A stretch of DNA of 34,620 bases from Thiomicrorhabdus sp. (GTDB lineage Bacteria > Pseudomonadota > Gammaproteobacteria > Thiomicrospirales > Thiomicrospiraceae). Shown piece after piece: positions 18,594-27,388 of this stretch. Location of the stretch: assembly GCA_021648625.1 (NCBI GenBank), contig JAKISK010000011.1:1-34620 (forward strand), given 5' to 3'. The translations under genes were made by a program, and so were the position numbers. The notes below the pieces were generated by a model, which did not search any database, had not been told where the DNA came from, and worked only from the letters and a program-made list of their open reading frames with translations. Each line of letters opens with the position of its first letter. Within the stretch, counting starts at the first letter, position 1.

Positions 18594-19459
18594 TTGCATC
18601 GTTTTTTAATTTTGAGCAGAGTAATGGTTAAAAACAATAAAATCCCCGCACTCACGGCAATTGAGGCCGAAATCGAGCTGTCTAATTGATACGCGAGGGT
18701 GTAGCCGATGGCCACCGAAGCTTGCGAATACCCTACTGCAAACCACAGCATGGTTTTGAGTGATTTGGAAATTAAGTAAGCACTGCTGGCGGGAATGACG
18801 AGTAGAGCCACTACGAGTATTGCGCCCACAGCATCAAAGGAGGCGACGGTGGTCATGGAGACCAGCGTCATTAAAAAGTAGTGCCAAAATACGATGTTGA
18901 TGCCAAGTGAAAGTGCCAGCTTTGGATGAAATGCCACCGTTTGCAAACGGTTGAATGCCACGATAATACTGACCAGTACAATCACAAACACCACCGTAAT
19001 TGCCCAGAAGGCACGAGGGCCAATGTTTACGCCGTCGTTTAAATTTTCTCCCCCCCCTATGTGCAGTGTATCGAAAGGAATAAAGGCGATTTCTCCGTAT
19101 AAAACGCACTCTTGGTCTAGGTCAATTTGCCCCGTGTAGAGCGAGACTAAAATAATTCCGATGGCAAAAAACAGGGTAAACACAATGCCAATGCTGGCAT
19201 CGCTTTGCAGTTTGCCCACACGGTTTAAAGTGTCGCTTAACCAAGCGGTAAGCAAGCCAATAATGACCGCGCCGCCGAGCATAATCGGCAAGGCTCGGCT
19301 GTCGGTGATGAGGTAGGCCAGTACAATGCCCAGCAGTACCGAGTGGCTGATGGCATCGCCCATTAAGGCTTGACGACGCAAAATTAAAAATACACCCACC
19401 AACGCACACGCGGCGGCAACCAGTGCGGCGGTGGCTAAAATCCAAATATCGTTGATCAA
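18560..19459 (-). CDS. Mn/Fe/Zn-type ABC transporter permease (second subunit)
   Basis: A 299-aa inner-membrane permease of the ABC-3 family (ZnuB/MntD/SitD kind) with about eight or nine hydrophobic helices. The opening LRRQALMGDAISHSVLLG is the conserved family signature. HIGGGEN in the middle is coded across a G8 tract (19050-19057). Its ATG overlaps the stop of the upstream permease-DtxR gene (ATGA-type, 19456-19459). With the other permease it should form the heterodimeric channel of the importer coded by this operon. The metal is not fixed by this subunit. Confidence 0.9.
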   Translation of the reverse strand: MINDIWILATAALVAAACALVGVFLILRRQALMGDAISHSVLLGIVLAYLITDSRALPIMLGGAVIIGLLTAWLSDTLNRVGKLQSDASIGIVFTLFFAIGIILVSLYTGQIDLDQECVLYGEIAFIPFDTLHIGGGENLNDGVNIGPRAFWAITVVFVIVLVSIIVAFNRLQTVAFHPKLALSLGINIVFWHYFLMTLVSMTTVASFDAVGAILVVALLVIPASSAYLISKSLKTMLWFAVGYSQASVAIGYTLAYQLDSSISASIAVSAGILLFLTITLLKIKKRCNYQTKSSGTSN

Positions 19460-20844
19460 ATTTTCTTACCCCTCAAGGGGGTACTAAAAAGAGCCCCTCC
19501 CTCTTTGGATGGAACGGATGACGGTGCCGGGATTTGATTGCCATGTGGGTCTTGTTGACTGTTGCTGAGTTCTTGTTGCAGTTGTGCCTCTTGAGCATCG
19601 GTTAAAATGTGTTCGATTCGTTCGGCCTGTTGATGCACTTGGTCGGGTGACAGCTGCGCTTGTTCATTAAGGTAGCTCTCCCACAAACGGTGACGACGCG
19701 TGAGCTGCGTGGCTTTTTGAATGCCCGTTGGGGTCAGAGTAAACCCGTGGGCGGTGGATTCAATTAACCCTTTTTTACCCAGTTGTTTTAGGGTACTTTG
19801 CAAGCAACTGCTGGGCATGCTTCTAAATGATTGAATGTCCGCTTGGGTAAAGTGGTGATGTACAAAATCGTGGCGTTCGTGCAGTTTATAAAGGGTGCGT
19901 AAAATATTCTCTTCGGCCACTTTTTGGCGCAAACGCTTGTAGTTTAGGTGCTGTTTAATCAGTCCTTTTTGCGGGGCGAAAAGCAGGGATAAAATAAACA
20001 GTACGGATAAACTCACCACCATCCACGGCCCCGTTGGCATGGCGGGGGCTAGGTAGGATATTTGGGTGCTAATGACGGCACTGAGTGCGCCAAGCAAGGC
20101 GGCAATAATCAGAATGTGAGACAGTTGATTGCTCCAGTAACGTGCCGCCGCCATGGGCGTAAGCAGTACCGCCGCCATCAGCACCACGCCCACCAATTGC
20201 AAACCAACTACCACGGACATCACAATTAATAACGCCAAGAGCAGTTCGTACCGATTGACGGCAATGCCAAGGGTGCGTGCGTAGGCTTGATTAAAGGCGA
20301 TGAGCCTAAGTTTTTGAAAAAACAGCATCACGGTAATGAGTACAAACACGGTGACGTAGGCGAGCAGTTTAATGTCGCCTTCGGTCATGGCGGCGGCTTG
20401 ACCAAAGAGTATTTTGTCTAGCCCGCTTTTATTGTTGACCTCCATTCCTTGAATCAGTGAGAGCAGCATTAATCCAATGGCAAAGAAAAAAGAGAGCGTG
20501 ATGGCCAGTGCCGCATCGGCTTTTATTTTGGTGTGTTTGGGCAGCCAGTCAATTAAGAAAAACCCAATAAAACTGCTGGTTAAAGCGCCGAGAAAAATCA
20601 CCAGTGGGTCGCGGGTTTGAAACAGCAAAAAGGCCATCATCACACCAGGCAGGGCGGCATGGGCAAGCGCATCACCAATGAGAGCGCGTTTGCGTAAAAA
20701 GGCAAAGCCACCAATCACCGAGGCGCTCATCCCCAGCAATATGCTGCCCATGAGCACCCACAACACATTCATGTCATCAAATTGCCAAAAGAGGCGCAAG
20801 TTCTCCCAAAGAGAGGGGGGGGGAAATAATTCAAAGCCTGTCAT
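19456..20844 (-). CDS. Mn/Fe/Zn-type ABC permease fused to a DtxR-like domain
   Basis: A 462-aa protein. Residues to about 295 are an ABC-3 permease (LRKRALIGDALAHAALPGV is the family signature). From about 300 to 440 comes a cytoplasmic domain like the iron/manganese-dependent repressor DtxR/MntR: a winged-helix region ending KKGLIESTAHGFTLTPTG, then RRHRLWESYLNE, then VHQQAERIEHILTD with the His/Glu metal-site pattern, then DPHGNQIPAPS. This fusion is known in some bacteria; it may sense cytoplasmic metal and gate transport, or bind DNA. A C9 tract covers codons 8-10 (PPP). It starts seven bases after the ATPase gene stop and is clearly part of the operon. Confidence 0.88.
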   Translation of the reverse strand: MTGFELFPPPSLWENLRLFWQFDDMNVLWVLMGSILLGMSASVIGGFAFLRKRALIGDALAHAALPGVMMAFLLFQTRDPLVIFLGALTSSFIGFFLIDWLPKHTKIKADAALAITLSFFFAIGLMLLSLIQGMEVNNKSGLDKILFGQAAAMTEGDIKLLAYVTVFVLITVMLFFQKLRLIAFNQAYARTLGIAVNRYELLLALLIVMSVVVGLQLVGVVLMAAVLLTPMAAARYWSNQLSHILIIAALLGALSAVISTQISYLAPAMPTGPWMVVSLSVLFILSLLFAPQKGLIKQHLNYKRLRQKVAEENILRTLYKLHERHDFVHHHFTQADIQSFRSMPSSCLQSTLKQLGKKGLIESTAHGFTLTPTGIQKATQLTRRHRLWESYLNEQAQLSPDQVHQQAERIEHILTDAQEAQLQQELSNSQQDPHGNQIPAPSSVPSKEGGALFSTPLRGKKI

Positions 20845-20851
20845 TTAAAGA

Positions 20852-21652
20852 TTAATCGTCATCATGGGCTTTGTTAAGCTGAGTTCGGTACATGGTTTCG
20901 GTTAAATCGTTTAAGAGCGATAAGCGACCGCCATAGGTTTTATTGAGGTTCTCTTTGGTGAGCACCTGCTCAACAGGGCCTGCGGCAATTAGGCGGGCGT
21001 TAATAAAAATAATCCAATCAAAGTATTCGCCCACGGTATTCAGGTCGTGATGCACGCAGACAATGGTTTTTCCTTGGGATTTTAAGGTTTTAAACAGTTC
21101 TATAATGGCTTTTTCGGTGGACACATCCACGCCCGCAAACGGTTCGTCCATTAAATACAAACGGGCTTTTTGGGCCAGAGCACGGGCTAAAAACACCCGC
21201 TGTTGTTGGCCGCCTGAGAGTTCACTGATTTGGCGGTCTTTAAAGTCCCACATCTGCAAATCTTTAAGCGCTTGTTGGGCAATTTCTCGGTCGATGTTAG
21301 ACGGGCGTTGCCACAGTTTAAGTTGGCCATGTCGTCCCATTAATACCACGTCAAATACATTAATGGGAAAGTCCCAATCAATCTCTTCGCGTTGTGGCAC
21401 ATACGCGATGGCAAGGCGTTTATTGGTTAAGGGTTCACCAAAAAAACGTACCTCGCCCTCTAAGGTCGGTTCCAGCCCCATAATGCCTTTTAACAGTGTG
21501 GATTTTCCGGCACCGTTTGGCCCCACAATGGCAATGGTTTTGCCTTCGGGAATCTCAAAACTCACATCGGTTAGTACAGGTTTGTGGTGGTAGCGCATGC
21601 TCAGATTGTTGACCGACAGCGGCGCAAAAGGGAGGGGGGGGGTATTTTTCAT
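20852..21652 (-). CDS. Mn/Fe/Zn-type ABC transporter ATPase
   Basis: A 266-aa ABC ATPase (ZnuC/MntB/SitB kind). Walker A is GPNGAGKST (about 43-51), the Q-loop region is AYVPQREEIDWDFP, the signature is LSGGQQQRV, Walker B is LYLMDEPFAGVD, and the switch His is in VCVHHDL. It powers the importer. A C9 tract covers codons 4-7, directly after the start. It lies 14 bases after the substrate-binding protein gene and seven before the permease gene. Confidence 0.92.
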   Translation of the reverse strand: MKNTPPLPFAPLSVNNLSMRYHHKPVLTDVSFEIPEGKTIAIVGPNGAGKSTLLKGIMGLEPTLEGEVRFFGEPLTNKRLAIAYVPQREEIDWDFPINVFDVVLMGRHGQLKLWQRPSNIDREIAQQALKDLQMWDFKDRQISELSGGQQQRVFLARALAQKARLYLMDEPFAGVDVSTEKAIIELFKTLKSQGKTIVCVHHDLNTVGEYFDWIIFINARLIAAGPVEQVLTKENLNKTYGGRLSLLNDLTETMYRTQLNKAHDDD

Positions 21653-21666
21653 GCGGTAATCTCGGA

Positions 21667-22575
21667 TTACTTAAGTGCCGACACAATGGTGTTTACATTG
21701 TGTTTGACCATGCCAATGTAGTGGCCAGTGGTGCTGTTTTTTAATCCCATGGCATCGGAGTAGAGTTCGCCGCCAATGGTGAGCGGGTGTCCTTCTGCCT
21801 CAACGCCTTTCACCAAGGCTTCAATAAAACGAGGTGAAACGCTGGATTCTACAAACACCGCTTTAATGTGGTTTTTAACAATAATCTGTTTCAGTTGGCG
21901 AATGTCCTGCAAGCCAAATTCTGAAGCAGTGCTCACACCCTGTAGTCCTTTCACTTGAAGGCCATAGGCGCGTCCAAAATAGCCAAAGGCATCGTGCGCG
22001 GTAATTAAAATGCGTTGCGATTCTGGAATGCGCTGTACCTCGTTTAAAACCCATTCATGCAACTGTTGTAGTTGGGTTAAGTAGGCCTGTGCATTGCGCT
22101 GGTAATCGGCTTGATGGCTAGGGTCTTCGGCAATTAAAATTTCCAACACGCGTTCACCTGCTTTTTGCCACAAGGTAATGTCAAACCAAATGTGAGGGTC
22201 TGGGCTGCTGTCGTGATAGATCAATTCATCGTTTGAAACTAGGCTACTGATGGCAAAGACCGGTTTTTTACGCGCCATTTTTTCAAAAATTTCTTGCAGT
22301 TTTCCTTCCAAGTGCAAGCCGTTATATAAAATAATATCGGCACGCACCAAACGACGTAGATCGCCCTGCGTAGCTTTATACATGTGAGGATCCACCCCTG
22401 TGCCCATCAATGCCGTCACCTTTACATGCTTGCCGCCAATGTTTTGGGTTAGGTCTGCAATCATGCCGGTGGTGGTCACAATATTAAGCTGTGCAAACGC
22501 CATTAGTGGCGCAAGCAATAAACTTAAGCCCAAAAGGAGGGGGGGGAGTTTTTTTGAAACGGTGAATAGCTGCAT
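21667..22575 (-). CDS. Mn/Fe-type ABC transporter substrate-binding protein (TroA family)
   Basis: A 302-aa periplasmic protein with a signal peptide (LLLGLSLLLAPLMAFA, about 13-28). The four metal ligands of cluster A-I proteins are visible: His in GVDPHMYKAT, His in PDPHIWFD, Glu in FVESSVSPR and Asp in GELYSDAMG. The His/Asp-rich loop of zinc-specific ZnuA is absent, so manganese or iron is the likelier substrate; this is inference. A C8 tract covers codons 10-13. It is the first gene of the operon. No strong ribosome site is seen before the ATG. A dyad lies about 50 bases upstream. Confidence 0.88.
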   Translation of the reverse strand: MQLFTVSKKLPPLLLGLSLLLAPLMAFAQLNIVTTTGMIADLTQNIGGKHVKVTALMGTGVDPHMYKATQGDLRRLVRADIILYNGLHLEGKLQEIFEKMARKKPVFAISSLVSNDELIYHDSSPDPHIWFDITLWQKAGERVLEILIAEDPSHQADYQRNAQAYLTQLQQLHEWVLNEVQRIPESQRILITAHDAFGYFGRAYGLQVKGLQGVSTASEFGLQDIRQLKQIIVKNHIKAVFVESSVSPRFIEALVKGVEAEGHPLTIGGELYSDAMGLKNSTTGHYIGMVKHNVNTIVSALK

Positions 22576-22623
22576 AGTTTTGGGGTTCTTAAGTGGGTTA
22601 AATTTGTTTTTTTAAAAAATTAG

Positions 22624-22652
22624 GCAAGACTAATAAAAAAGTTAGTCGTGGC
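22624..22652 (-). promoter_or_regulatory. Dyad upstream of the metal importer operon
   Basis: GACTAA and TTAGTC form arms around eight A/T bases; extended outward, GCAAGACTAA pairs partly with TTAGTCGTGG. It lies 49-77 bases before the start of the substrate-binding protein gene, where an operator for a Fur/MntR-type regulator could be. It does not match a consensus I can name and could be a simple hairpin. Confidence 0.3.
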
Positions 22653-22770
22653 TAAATATTTAACGAATACTATACCTGAAATGCGGGAAGGGTGAGGGTG
22701 TTTTTTTGGAATGCTGGTGAATTCATCGTGTCCCTCATTAATACAATGTAATGGCTTAATAAACCTGTAG

Positions 22771-22933
22771 CCCTAATCCCCAGATAGAAATGCGAATTAG
22801 AGTGCAAACAGTTGATGTGCATAGTGAACTCAAAAAGAACAATGTCACCTTATTGGTGATGCGTCTTTTTTTGAATTTACTAGGTGCGGCAAGGGTTTGT
22901 GCTATAAACGTATTTTCTATCTGGGGATTAGGG
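22771..22933 (+). mobile_element. MITE family copy 1, TGTAG target duplication
   Basis: A 163-bp non-coding element. The ends are the perfect 20-bp inverted repeat CCCTAATCCCCAGATAGAAA. TGTAG lies directly outside both ends (22766-22770, 22934-22938). Inside is a short hairpin, TCACC(TTATT)GGTGA at 22845-22859, framed by A-rich and T-rich runs, which could act as a bidirectional terminator. A second copy, inverted, lies at 28702-28865. Confidence 0.9.
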
Positions 22934-23014
22934 TGTAGGGATCTTGATCAAACAAAAGGCTTTTACAGTGGCACGCTGTCTATCACTTTTCAATCCAATG
23001 GTAGAGATGCATAA

Positions 23015-23183
23015 AAATCTATTTATGGAAGATCTAAAAAAAAACTTAAATCAATTGTTAATATTTTATAATACCAACCGCAGATATAGCGGATTTTAAA
23101 TAGCTTAGAGGGTTGGTTAAAAAGCTTAAGGCTAGAGCGCTCTGTGTTATTGTCCTACAAGGGATGGTACAACGTGGTGAAAC
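23015..23183 (+). pseudogene. Degenerate 3' remnant of an IS481-family transposase
   Basis: Around 23030-23095 one frame reads EDLKKNLNQLLIFYNTNRRY, close to EELKESLNQFLIFYNTNRRH of the intact transposase at 1698-2687. It then breaks down with several stops and a deletion. The last bases, GGGATGGTACAACGTGGTGA and AAC, match the intact element's end exactly and stop at 23183, just before the DUF2334 lipoprotein gene. Confidence 0.8.
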
Positions 23184-23205
23184 CAAATAAATAAAGGATA
23201 AAGTT

Positions 23206-24918
23206 TTGTATTACAAATTATTATTACCCGCGATATTATCAATGTTCATTTTGGGATGCGGTGGAGGAAGTGGCGGTGGAAGTGACGAAGATCCACCTGT
23301 AGAGCAGCAAGATCCGCCTGCAGAGCAGCAAGATCCTCCTGTAATTCAGCAGAGTGCTTTAATTTTGTATGATGCGCCAGTGGGTGTTCCAATGCAAAAA
23401 TTTGGTTTGTCTCAAGCCATTATGCTTAAAAATCTGCTTGGGCATTTTTCAATGGATGTTGAAATGAAACCTGTTGCAGAGTATGCATCAGGTGAGGTAG
23501 ACTCCTATGATGCGCTGTTTTATTTAGGTAGTTATTACAGCAATCCTTCTTCGGACAGCTTTCTTTCAGATGTTTCAACAACAGAGACGACCGTTGTTTG
23601 GTTTAAGCACAATGTTTGGGATTTGGCTTGGAATACCACCTATGGCTTTAGTGAAAAGTTTGGTATCAAATTTATTTCATCTGTTGGGTTTAACTCTCCA
23701 CCGTCACCTAGCAACTTGGCGCCAGATTTCTTTGATACCGTGATGTATAAAGACCTCGCGTTTAAAAAGTTTTATGCTTACGATGCGGCAACGCAAGCGG
23801 TTTCAGCGGATCCTGATATTGGTTTGATTGAAATTGTGGATGTAACGAAGGCGACCGCATTGGTGGAAATTGTAAACAGTGCGACCAATGAGCGTGCGCC
23901 TTACATTACCAATTCGGCTAATTTTTGGTATGTTGCGGACATTCCTTTTTCGTTTATTGGGCCTAGAGATCGTTATATCGTGTTTAGTGATATGTTGCAT
24001 GAGATTTTGAATATTCCGCATGAAGAAAATCATCGTGCCATGATTCGTTTTGAAGACATTAGTTCTAAAACCAGTTCTGTGGCATTAAATCAGTTAAGTG
24101 ACTATCTGAGCACGCAGCAGATTCCATTTACCATGGCGGTGGTGCCCATTTATAAAGATCCAAATGGTGTTTATAATGGTGGCGTTGCGGAAGAGATTCC
24201 CATTTCGGACGCACCAAACCTTATTGATTCATTACGTTATGCCGAAGCGCGTGGCGGTCATGTCTTAATGCACGGTCTTACGCATCAATACAGCGACATG
24301 CGTAATCCAACGTCAGGTGTCACGTCAGAGGATTATGAGTTTTGGGATATTGTGAATAATAAACCTGTTGCGGAAGATTCGGTTGCTTGGGCGGCGGATC
24401 GTATTCAGACGGGTTTAAATGTGTTTGCCAGTGTCGGTATTTCTCCTTACGTTTGGGAAACCCCGCATTATCACGGGTCGCCGAATAGTTATGCGGCATT
24501 AGGTGCAGGAAAAGCACGTTATGAACGTGCGTTCTATTACACCTCAACAAATCCACAGTTAAATCTTGATGTGAATGATCCAGAACGCGATTTTGGTGTG
24601 GGGCAGTTTTTCCCGTTCATTATTGAAGTGGATCATTATGGTCAAAAAGTGTTACCAGAAAATCTTGGAAACTTTGTTTTTGACATTGGTGAAGGAGAAG
24701 TGCTGTGGGATGAATTGTATGAAAATGCAAAATATGCACGCGTTGTTCGCGATGGTTTTGCTTCTTTCTACTTCCATCCATTTTGGTTAGAACCTGGTTT
24801 TAATGTTCCTGCTTTGGAAGATTTAAACAAATTGGTTGAAGGCATTAATGGATTAGGGTATGAGTGGGTTGTTGGTAAAGAACTACTCAATTCAGAAGAG
24901 ATGTTAACTCCTCAGTAA
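23206..24918 (+). CDS. DUF2334 lipoprotein (polysaccharide-deacetylase-like)
   Basis: A 570-aa lipoprotein. The signal peptide ends in the lipobox FILGC (Cys 18), followed by a Gly/Ser-rich linker and a short repeat of the type DPPVEQQ (three times). From about residue 275 comes a DUF2334 domain: MIRFEDISSKT, FTMAVVPIY, GGHVLMHGLTHQYSD (His pair) and WETPHYHGSP, the fold of NodB-like deacetylases with likely metal ligands Asp/His/His. The role is probably on surface polysaccharide. The start is a TTG at 23206, supported by AAAGGA 7 bases upstream. It starts 23 bp after the IS481 remnant, so its promoter may come from the IS end or have been disturbed. It is convergent with the next gene. Confidence 0.8.
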   Translation: MYYKLLLPAILSMFILGCGGGSGGGSDEDPPVEQQDPPAEQQDPPVIQQSALILYDAPVGVPMQKFGLSQAIMLKNLLGHFSMDVEMKPVAEYASGEVDSYDALFYLGSYYSNPSSDSFLSDVSTTETTVVWFKHNVWDLAWNTTYGFSEKFGIKFISSVGFNSPPSPSNLAPDFFDTVMYKDLAFKKFYAYDAATQAVSADPDIGLIEIVDVTKATALVEIVNSATNERAPYITNSANFWYVADIPFSFIGPRDRYIVFSDMLHEILNIPHEENHRAMIRFEDISSKTSSVALNQLSDYLSTQQIPFTMAVVPIYKDPNGVYNGGVAEEIPISDAPNLIDSLRYAEARGGHVLMHGLTHQYSDMRNPTSGVTSEDYEFWDIVNNKPVAEDSVAWAADRIQTGLNVFASVGISPYVWETPHYHGSPNSYAALGAGKARYERAFYYTSTNPQLNLDVNDPERDFGVGQFFPFIIEVDHYGQKVLPENLGNFVFDIGEGEVLWDELYENAKYARVVRDGFASFYFHPFWLEPGFNVPALEDLNKLVEGINGLGYEWVVGKELLNSEEMLTPQ

Positions 24919-24958
24919 TAAGAGGATTAACTCGAATGCTGGAAAAAAAGGGGGGGAT

Positions 24959-26410
24959 TTAAAATCCACCACCCGTGCGGAACCCGCCACCGCGAGAGCT
25001 CCAGCCCCCAGATTTAGGTAGGCGAAACCCGCCGCCTGATTGACCTCGGCCACGTGGAAGATGCCAAGGGCTACGGCGGCGTTTAGGCAATCCTAAACCA
25101 CCACTGCCAAAATCGGGCCATGCACCGACATCTTGGTGGCGTTGAGAGCGTTCGATTACTCGCCATAGTTCACTGCTGTCGGCTAAACCATGAAGAAATT
25201 CACCCAGTATTGAGGTGATTAGGTTTCCGTTACTAAAGCCTGATCTAACATCATCAAACCGGCGGCTTTTGAACTGCCTGCGAACCTTTTCTAACTGTTG
25301 CAAGCGATCCAGTTTGTTTTCATGTATTTTTCGGTACTCTTGCAGTTCTTCTTTTAAATCGTCATATTGTTGGCGGAGTTCCGCTATTTCACGAACGATT
25401 AGGTTATCTTGTTTTGTGAGCGTTTTATGTGCGTCATCATTTAGTTCGTAGGTGCTTTTAGTGTTTAGCGTTGCGGTTAATGTTTGTAGGCTTTGCGCCA
25501 TGTAATCGTCTTTATTTTCTGCAAATTGGTTGCGTTGACTTAAGAGCGTATTGAGTTGATTTTCTTGTTGCTCAATTTCATTATCAATGCGGTCAACCAC
25601 TTTCAAGGCTTTAGTGTGTTCTTCTTGCAGGGCTGGTAGACCAGCCTGTTTCGTTTTTTCGGTCTCAATGTTTGCCAATAATTTGAGTGCATGGTCTGAC
25701 GCACTGCGCGCTTCTTTGGCATGGATACTCAGTCGTTTTGGAATTTCAAGTAATGTCCAGTAGTTGACTCGGTATTGACTGTAGTTGCACAGACGATCTA
25801 CCCAGCGGTCTAAAAATCGAGCCAGTGGATTTGCGTTGTAATCGGGCGTGCCATACTGACGTTTCCAAAGATACATAAAAAGGGTATTTTGTTCAAAATC
25901 TTGGCCTTTTTGCTGTCTGTCTTGCTCAGCGGTTTTCGCCTTTTCATCCGCATTATCGGCGATATTATCAAGTAATCTGGCCGCCTGAAGTTGTTCTTGG
26001 TAGCCTGAATCTTTTTCCAGTTCGGATTGAATGATATGTTCAAGATTAATCACTTTTTGTGCTTTTTCATTGGCGGCTTCCAGCGCCGTACTGCGATCAC
26101 GTTCTTGTTGTTCTAGCGTATTTGTATGGTGGGTGATGTCACTTTGTAGTTGCGTGTAGGCGTGTTGGCGTTTTTCGATCAACACAAGCGCACGTTGGTC
26201 TGAAGCGGTTAGCTCGCCCATAAATTCGTTTTGTGAAATGTCATCAAGACGAATTTTAGCCAATTGTTTTAAAGACTGTGTTTGTGACTGTAAATTGGCT
26301 TGTTGTGCTTGGTCAGTACGACTTAGATCGCGGTTAATGCGGTCGATGTCTTGTCGCGCTGAGGCGAGTACTTGGTCAATGTTTTGTAATGTTTTAAGAC
26401 CGCTGATCAT
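24959..26410 (-). CDS. Coiled-coil protein with Gly-rich C-terminal tail
   Basis: A 483-aa protein of unknown function, third gene of a three-gene operon. Residues 1-170 and 230-400 are long Gln/Glu/Lys/Arg/Leu-rich coiled coils separated by an aromatic, possibly globular part (YLWKRQYGTPDYNANPLA, YRVNYWTLLEIPK). The last 55 or so residues are low-complexity Gly/Arg/Pro/Ser (GRGQSGGGFRL, SSRGGGFRTGGGF), like RGG-type RNA- or protein-binding tails. There is no signal peptide. It starts 51 bases after the DUF6384 gene stop. I do not recognise a family for the whole protein. Confidence 0.7.
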   Translation of the reverse strand: MISGLKTLQNIDQVLASARQDIDRINRDLSRTDQAQQANLQSQTQSLKQLAKIRLDDISQNEFMGELTASDQRALVLIEKRQHAYTQLQSDITHHTNTLEQQERDRSTALEAANEKAQKVINLEHIIQSELEKDSGYQEQLQAARLLDNIADNADEKAKTAEQDRQQKGQDFEQNTLFMYLWKRQYGTPDYNANPLARFLDRWVDRLCNYSQYRVNYWTLLEIPKRLSIHAKEARSASDHALKLLANIETEKTKQAGLPALQEEHTKALKVVDRIDNEIEQQENQLNTLLSQRNQFAENKDDYMAQSLQTLTATLNTKSTYELNDDAHKTLTKQDNLIVREIAELRQQYDDLKEELQEYRKIHENKLDRLQQLEKVRRQFKSRRFDDVRSGFSNGNLITSILGEFLHGLADSSELWRVIERSQRHQDVGAWPDFGSGGLGLPKRRRSPWHLPRGRGQSGGGFRLPKSGGWSSRGGGFRTGGGF

Positions 26411-26461
26411 GTTTACTTATTCCTTTATCGGCCATTACTAGGCCATTATTCGCAGTTGGTT

Positions 26462-27370
26462 TTACCAACTTGTAATGGCACTACCACGGGTCGAAATGCT
26501 GTATTCAGGCGTTAGCATGCCCCGTTCTTTTTGGCCTACGTTTCGATTTTGGATGATGCCATCATCCTGTTTATCGGCGACGACTCGTTGATAGGTTTGA
26601 GCGTCAACACGAATGCCCCATTTTTTAACGGTTTTAATTTGACTGCTTTCCTCGCTGGCAATGGGCAGTGCGAGTATATTTCCTTGGCGATCAATGGCTT
26701 CTATGATCAAATAATAGTTACGTGTATTTTGATTAACACTGGGCACACGCCATATGCCAGAACGCTCATTAGGCCGTTGAACAATGCGAAGAGTGTAGGA
26801 TCTTTTTAGCTTGTCTACCATTAAGCGCAGAGATTGAAGTGCGTCTTTTGCTTCATCATAATTTTTATTATTGAGTGCCTGTTTGCCGTTTTGTTTTAAC
26901 TGTAGGGCTTTTGTCACCACATCCTTATTTTTTGCAATGGTCACCACTTGTTCATAGTGTTGAGTTAATTGATTGGGTAAGGCGTTTTGAGCGGTTTTTT
27001 CTGGTTGGAGTATAAAAAAATAATATAAAACGGGGAGTATAAACAGTGCAAATAAACCTAGCATTACAGGCTTTAACCACTTATCACGTTTAACGTAAAT
27101 ACCTGCAATGCGGGTCATCAATGAAGCTGTGGGGGGGGAATATTTAAAACGCCCTTCCTCCATGGCGCGAACCCCTTCGGCCAATACCTTATCACTAATG
27201 TCTAACCCCTGAGCTTGATAGATACCACGTAATTTTTCAACCATTCGGTCACGGCGAGCATCGGCATCTAATTCTCGGTCTATAAGAAGTGTTTGATGCC
27301 TGAGCGTATCGACAACATCCATTGCCGCCATCAACGCTTCCAAAGGTACTTTTTTAGTTGTGTTTGTCAT
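26462..27370 (-). CDS. DUF6384 family membrane protein
   Basis: A 302-aa protein. The N-terminal domain (about 10-80) has AAMDVVDTLRHQTLLIDREL and GRFKYSPPTA, which I associate with DUF6384. One membrane helix follows at about 100-120 (VMLGLFALFILPVLYYFFIL). The remainder, probably periplasmic, has an alpha-helical part and a beta-rich C-terminus (SGIWRVPSVNQNTRNYYLII). A G8 tract (27131-27138) codes SPP in the N-terminal part. It begins 18 bases after the TelA-like gene stop and is part of the same operon. Function unknown. Confidence 0.75.
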   Translation of the reverse strand: MTNTTKKVPLEALMAAMDVVDTLRHQTLLIDRELDADARRDRMVEKLRGIYQAQGLDISDKVLAEGVRAMEEGRFKYSPPTASLMTRIAGIYVKRDKWLKPVMLGLFALFILPVLYYFFILQPEKTAQNALPNQLTQHYEQVVTIAKNKDVVTKALQLKQNGKQALNNKNYDEAKDALQSLRLMVDKLKRSYTLRIVQRPNERSGIWRVPSVNQNTRNYYLIIEAIDRQGNILALPIASEESSQIKTVKKWGIRVDAQTYQRVVADKQDDGIIQNRNVGQKERGMLTPEYSISTRGSAITSW

Positions 27371-27388
27371 TGATTAAGAGAGACCACG

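Noticed and set aside
22790-23014. Open frame of 74 codons over the MITE
   Set aside because: Most of it lies inside the non-coding element; the other copy does not keep the frame.
23280-23350. Short repeats in the DUF2334 lipoprotein as a satellite of interest
   Set aside because: It is a small Pro/Gln/Asp linker repeat after the lipobox, common in lipoproteins.
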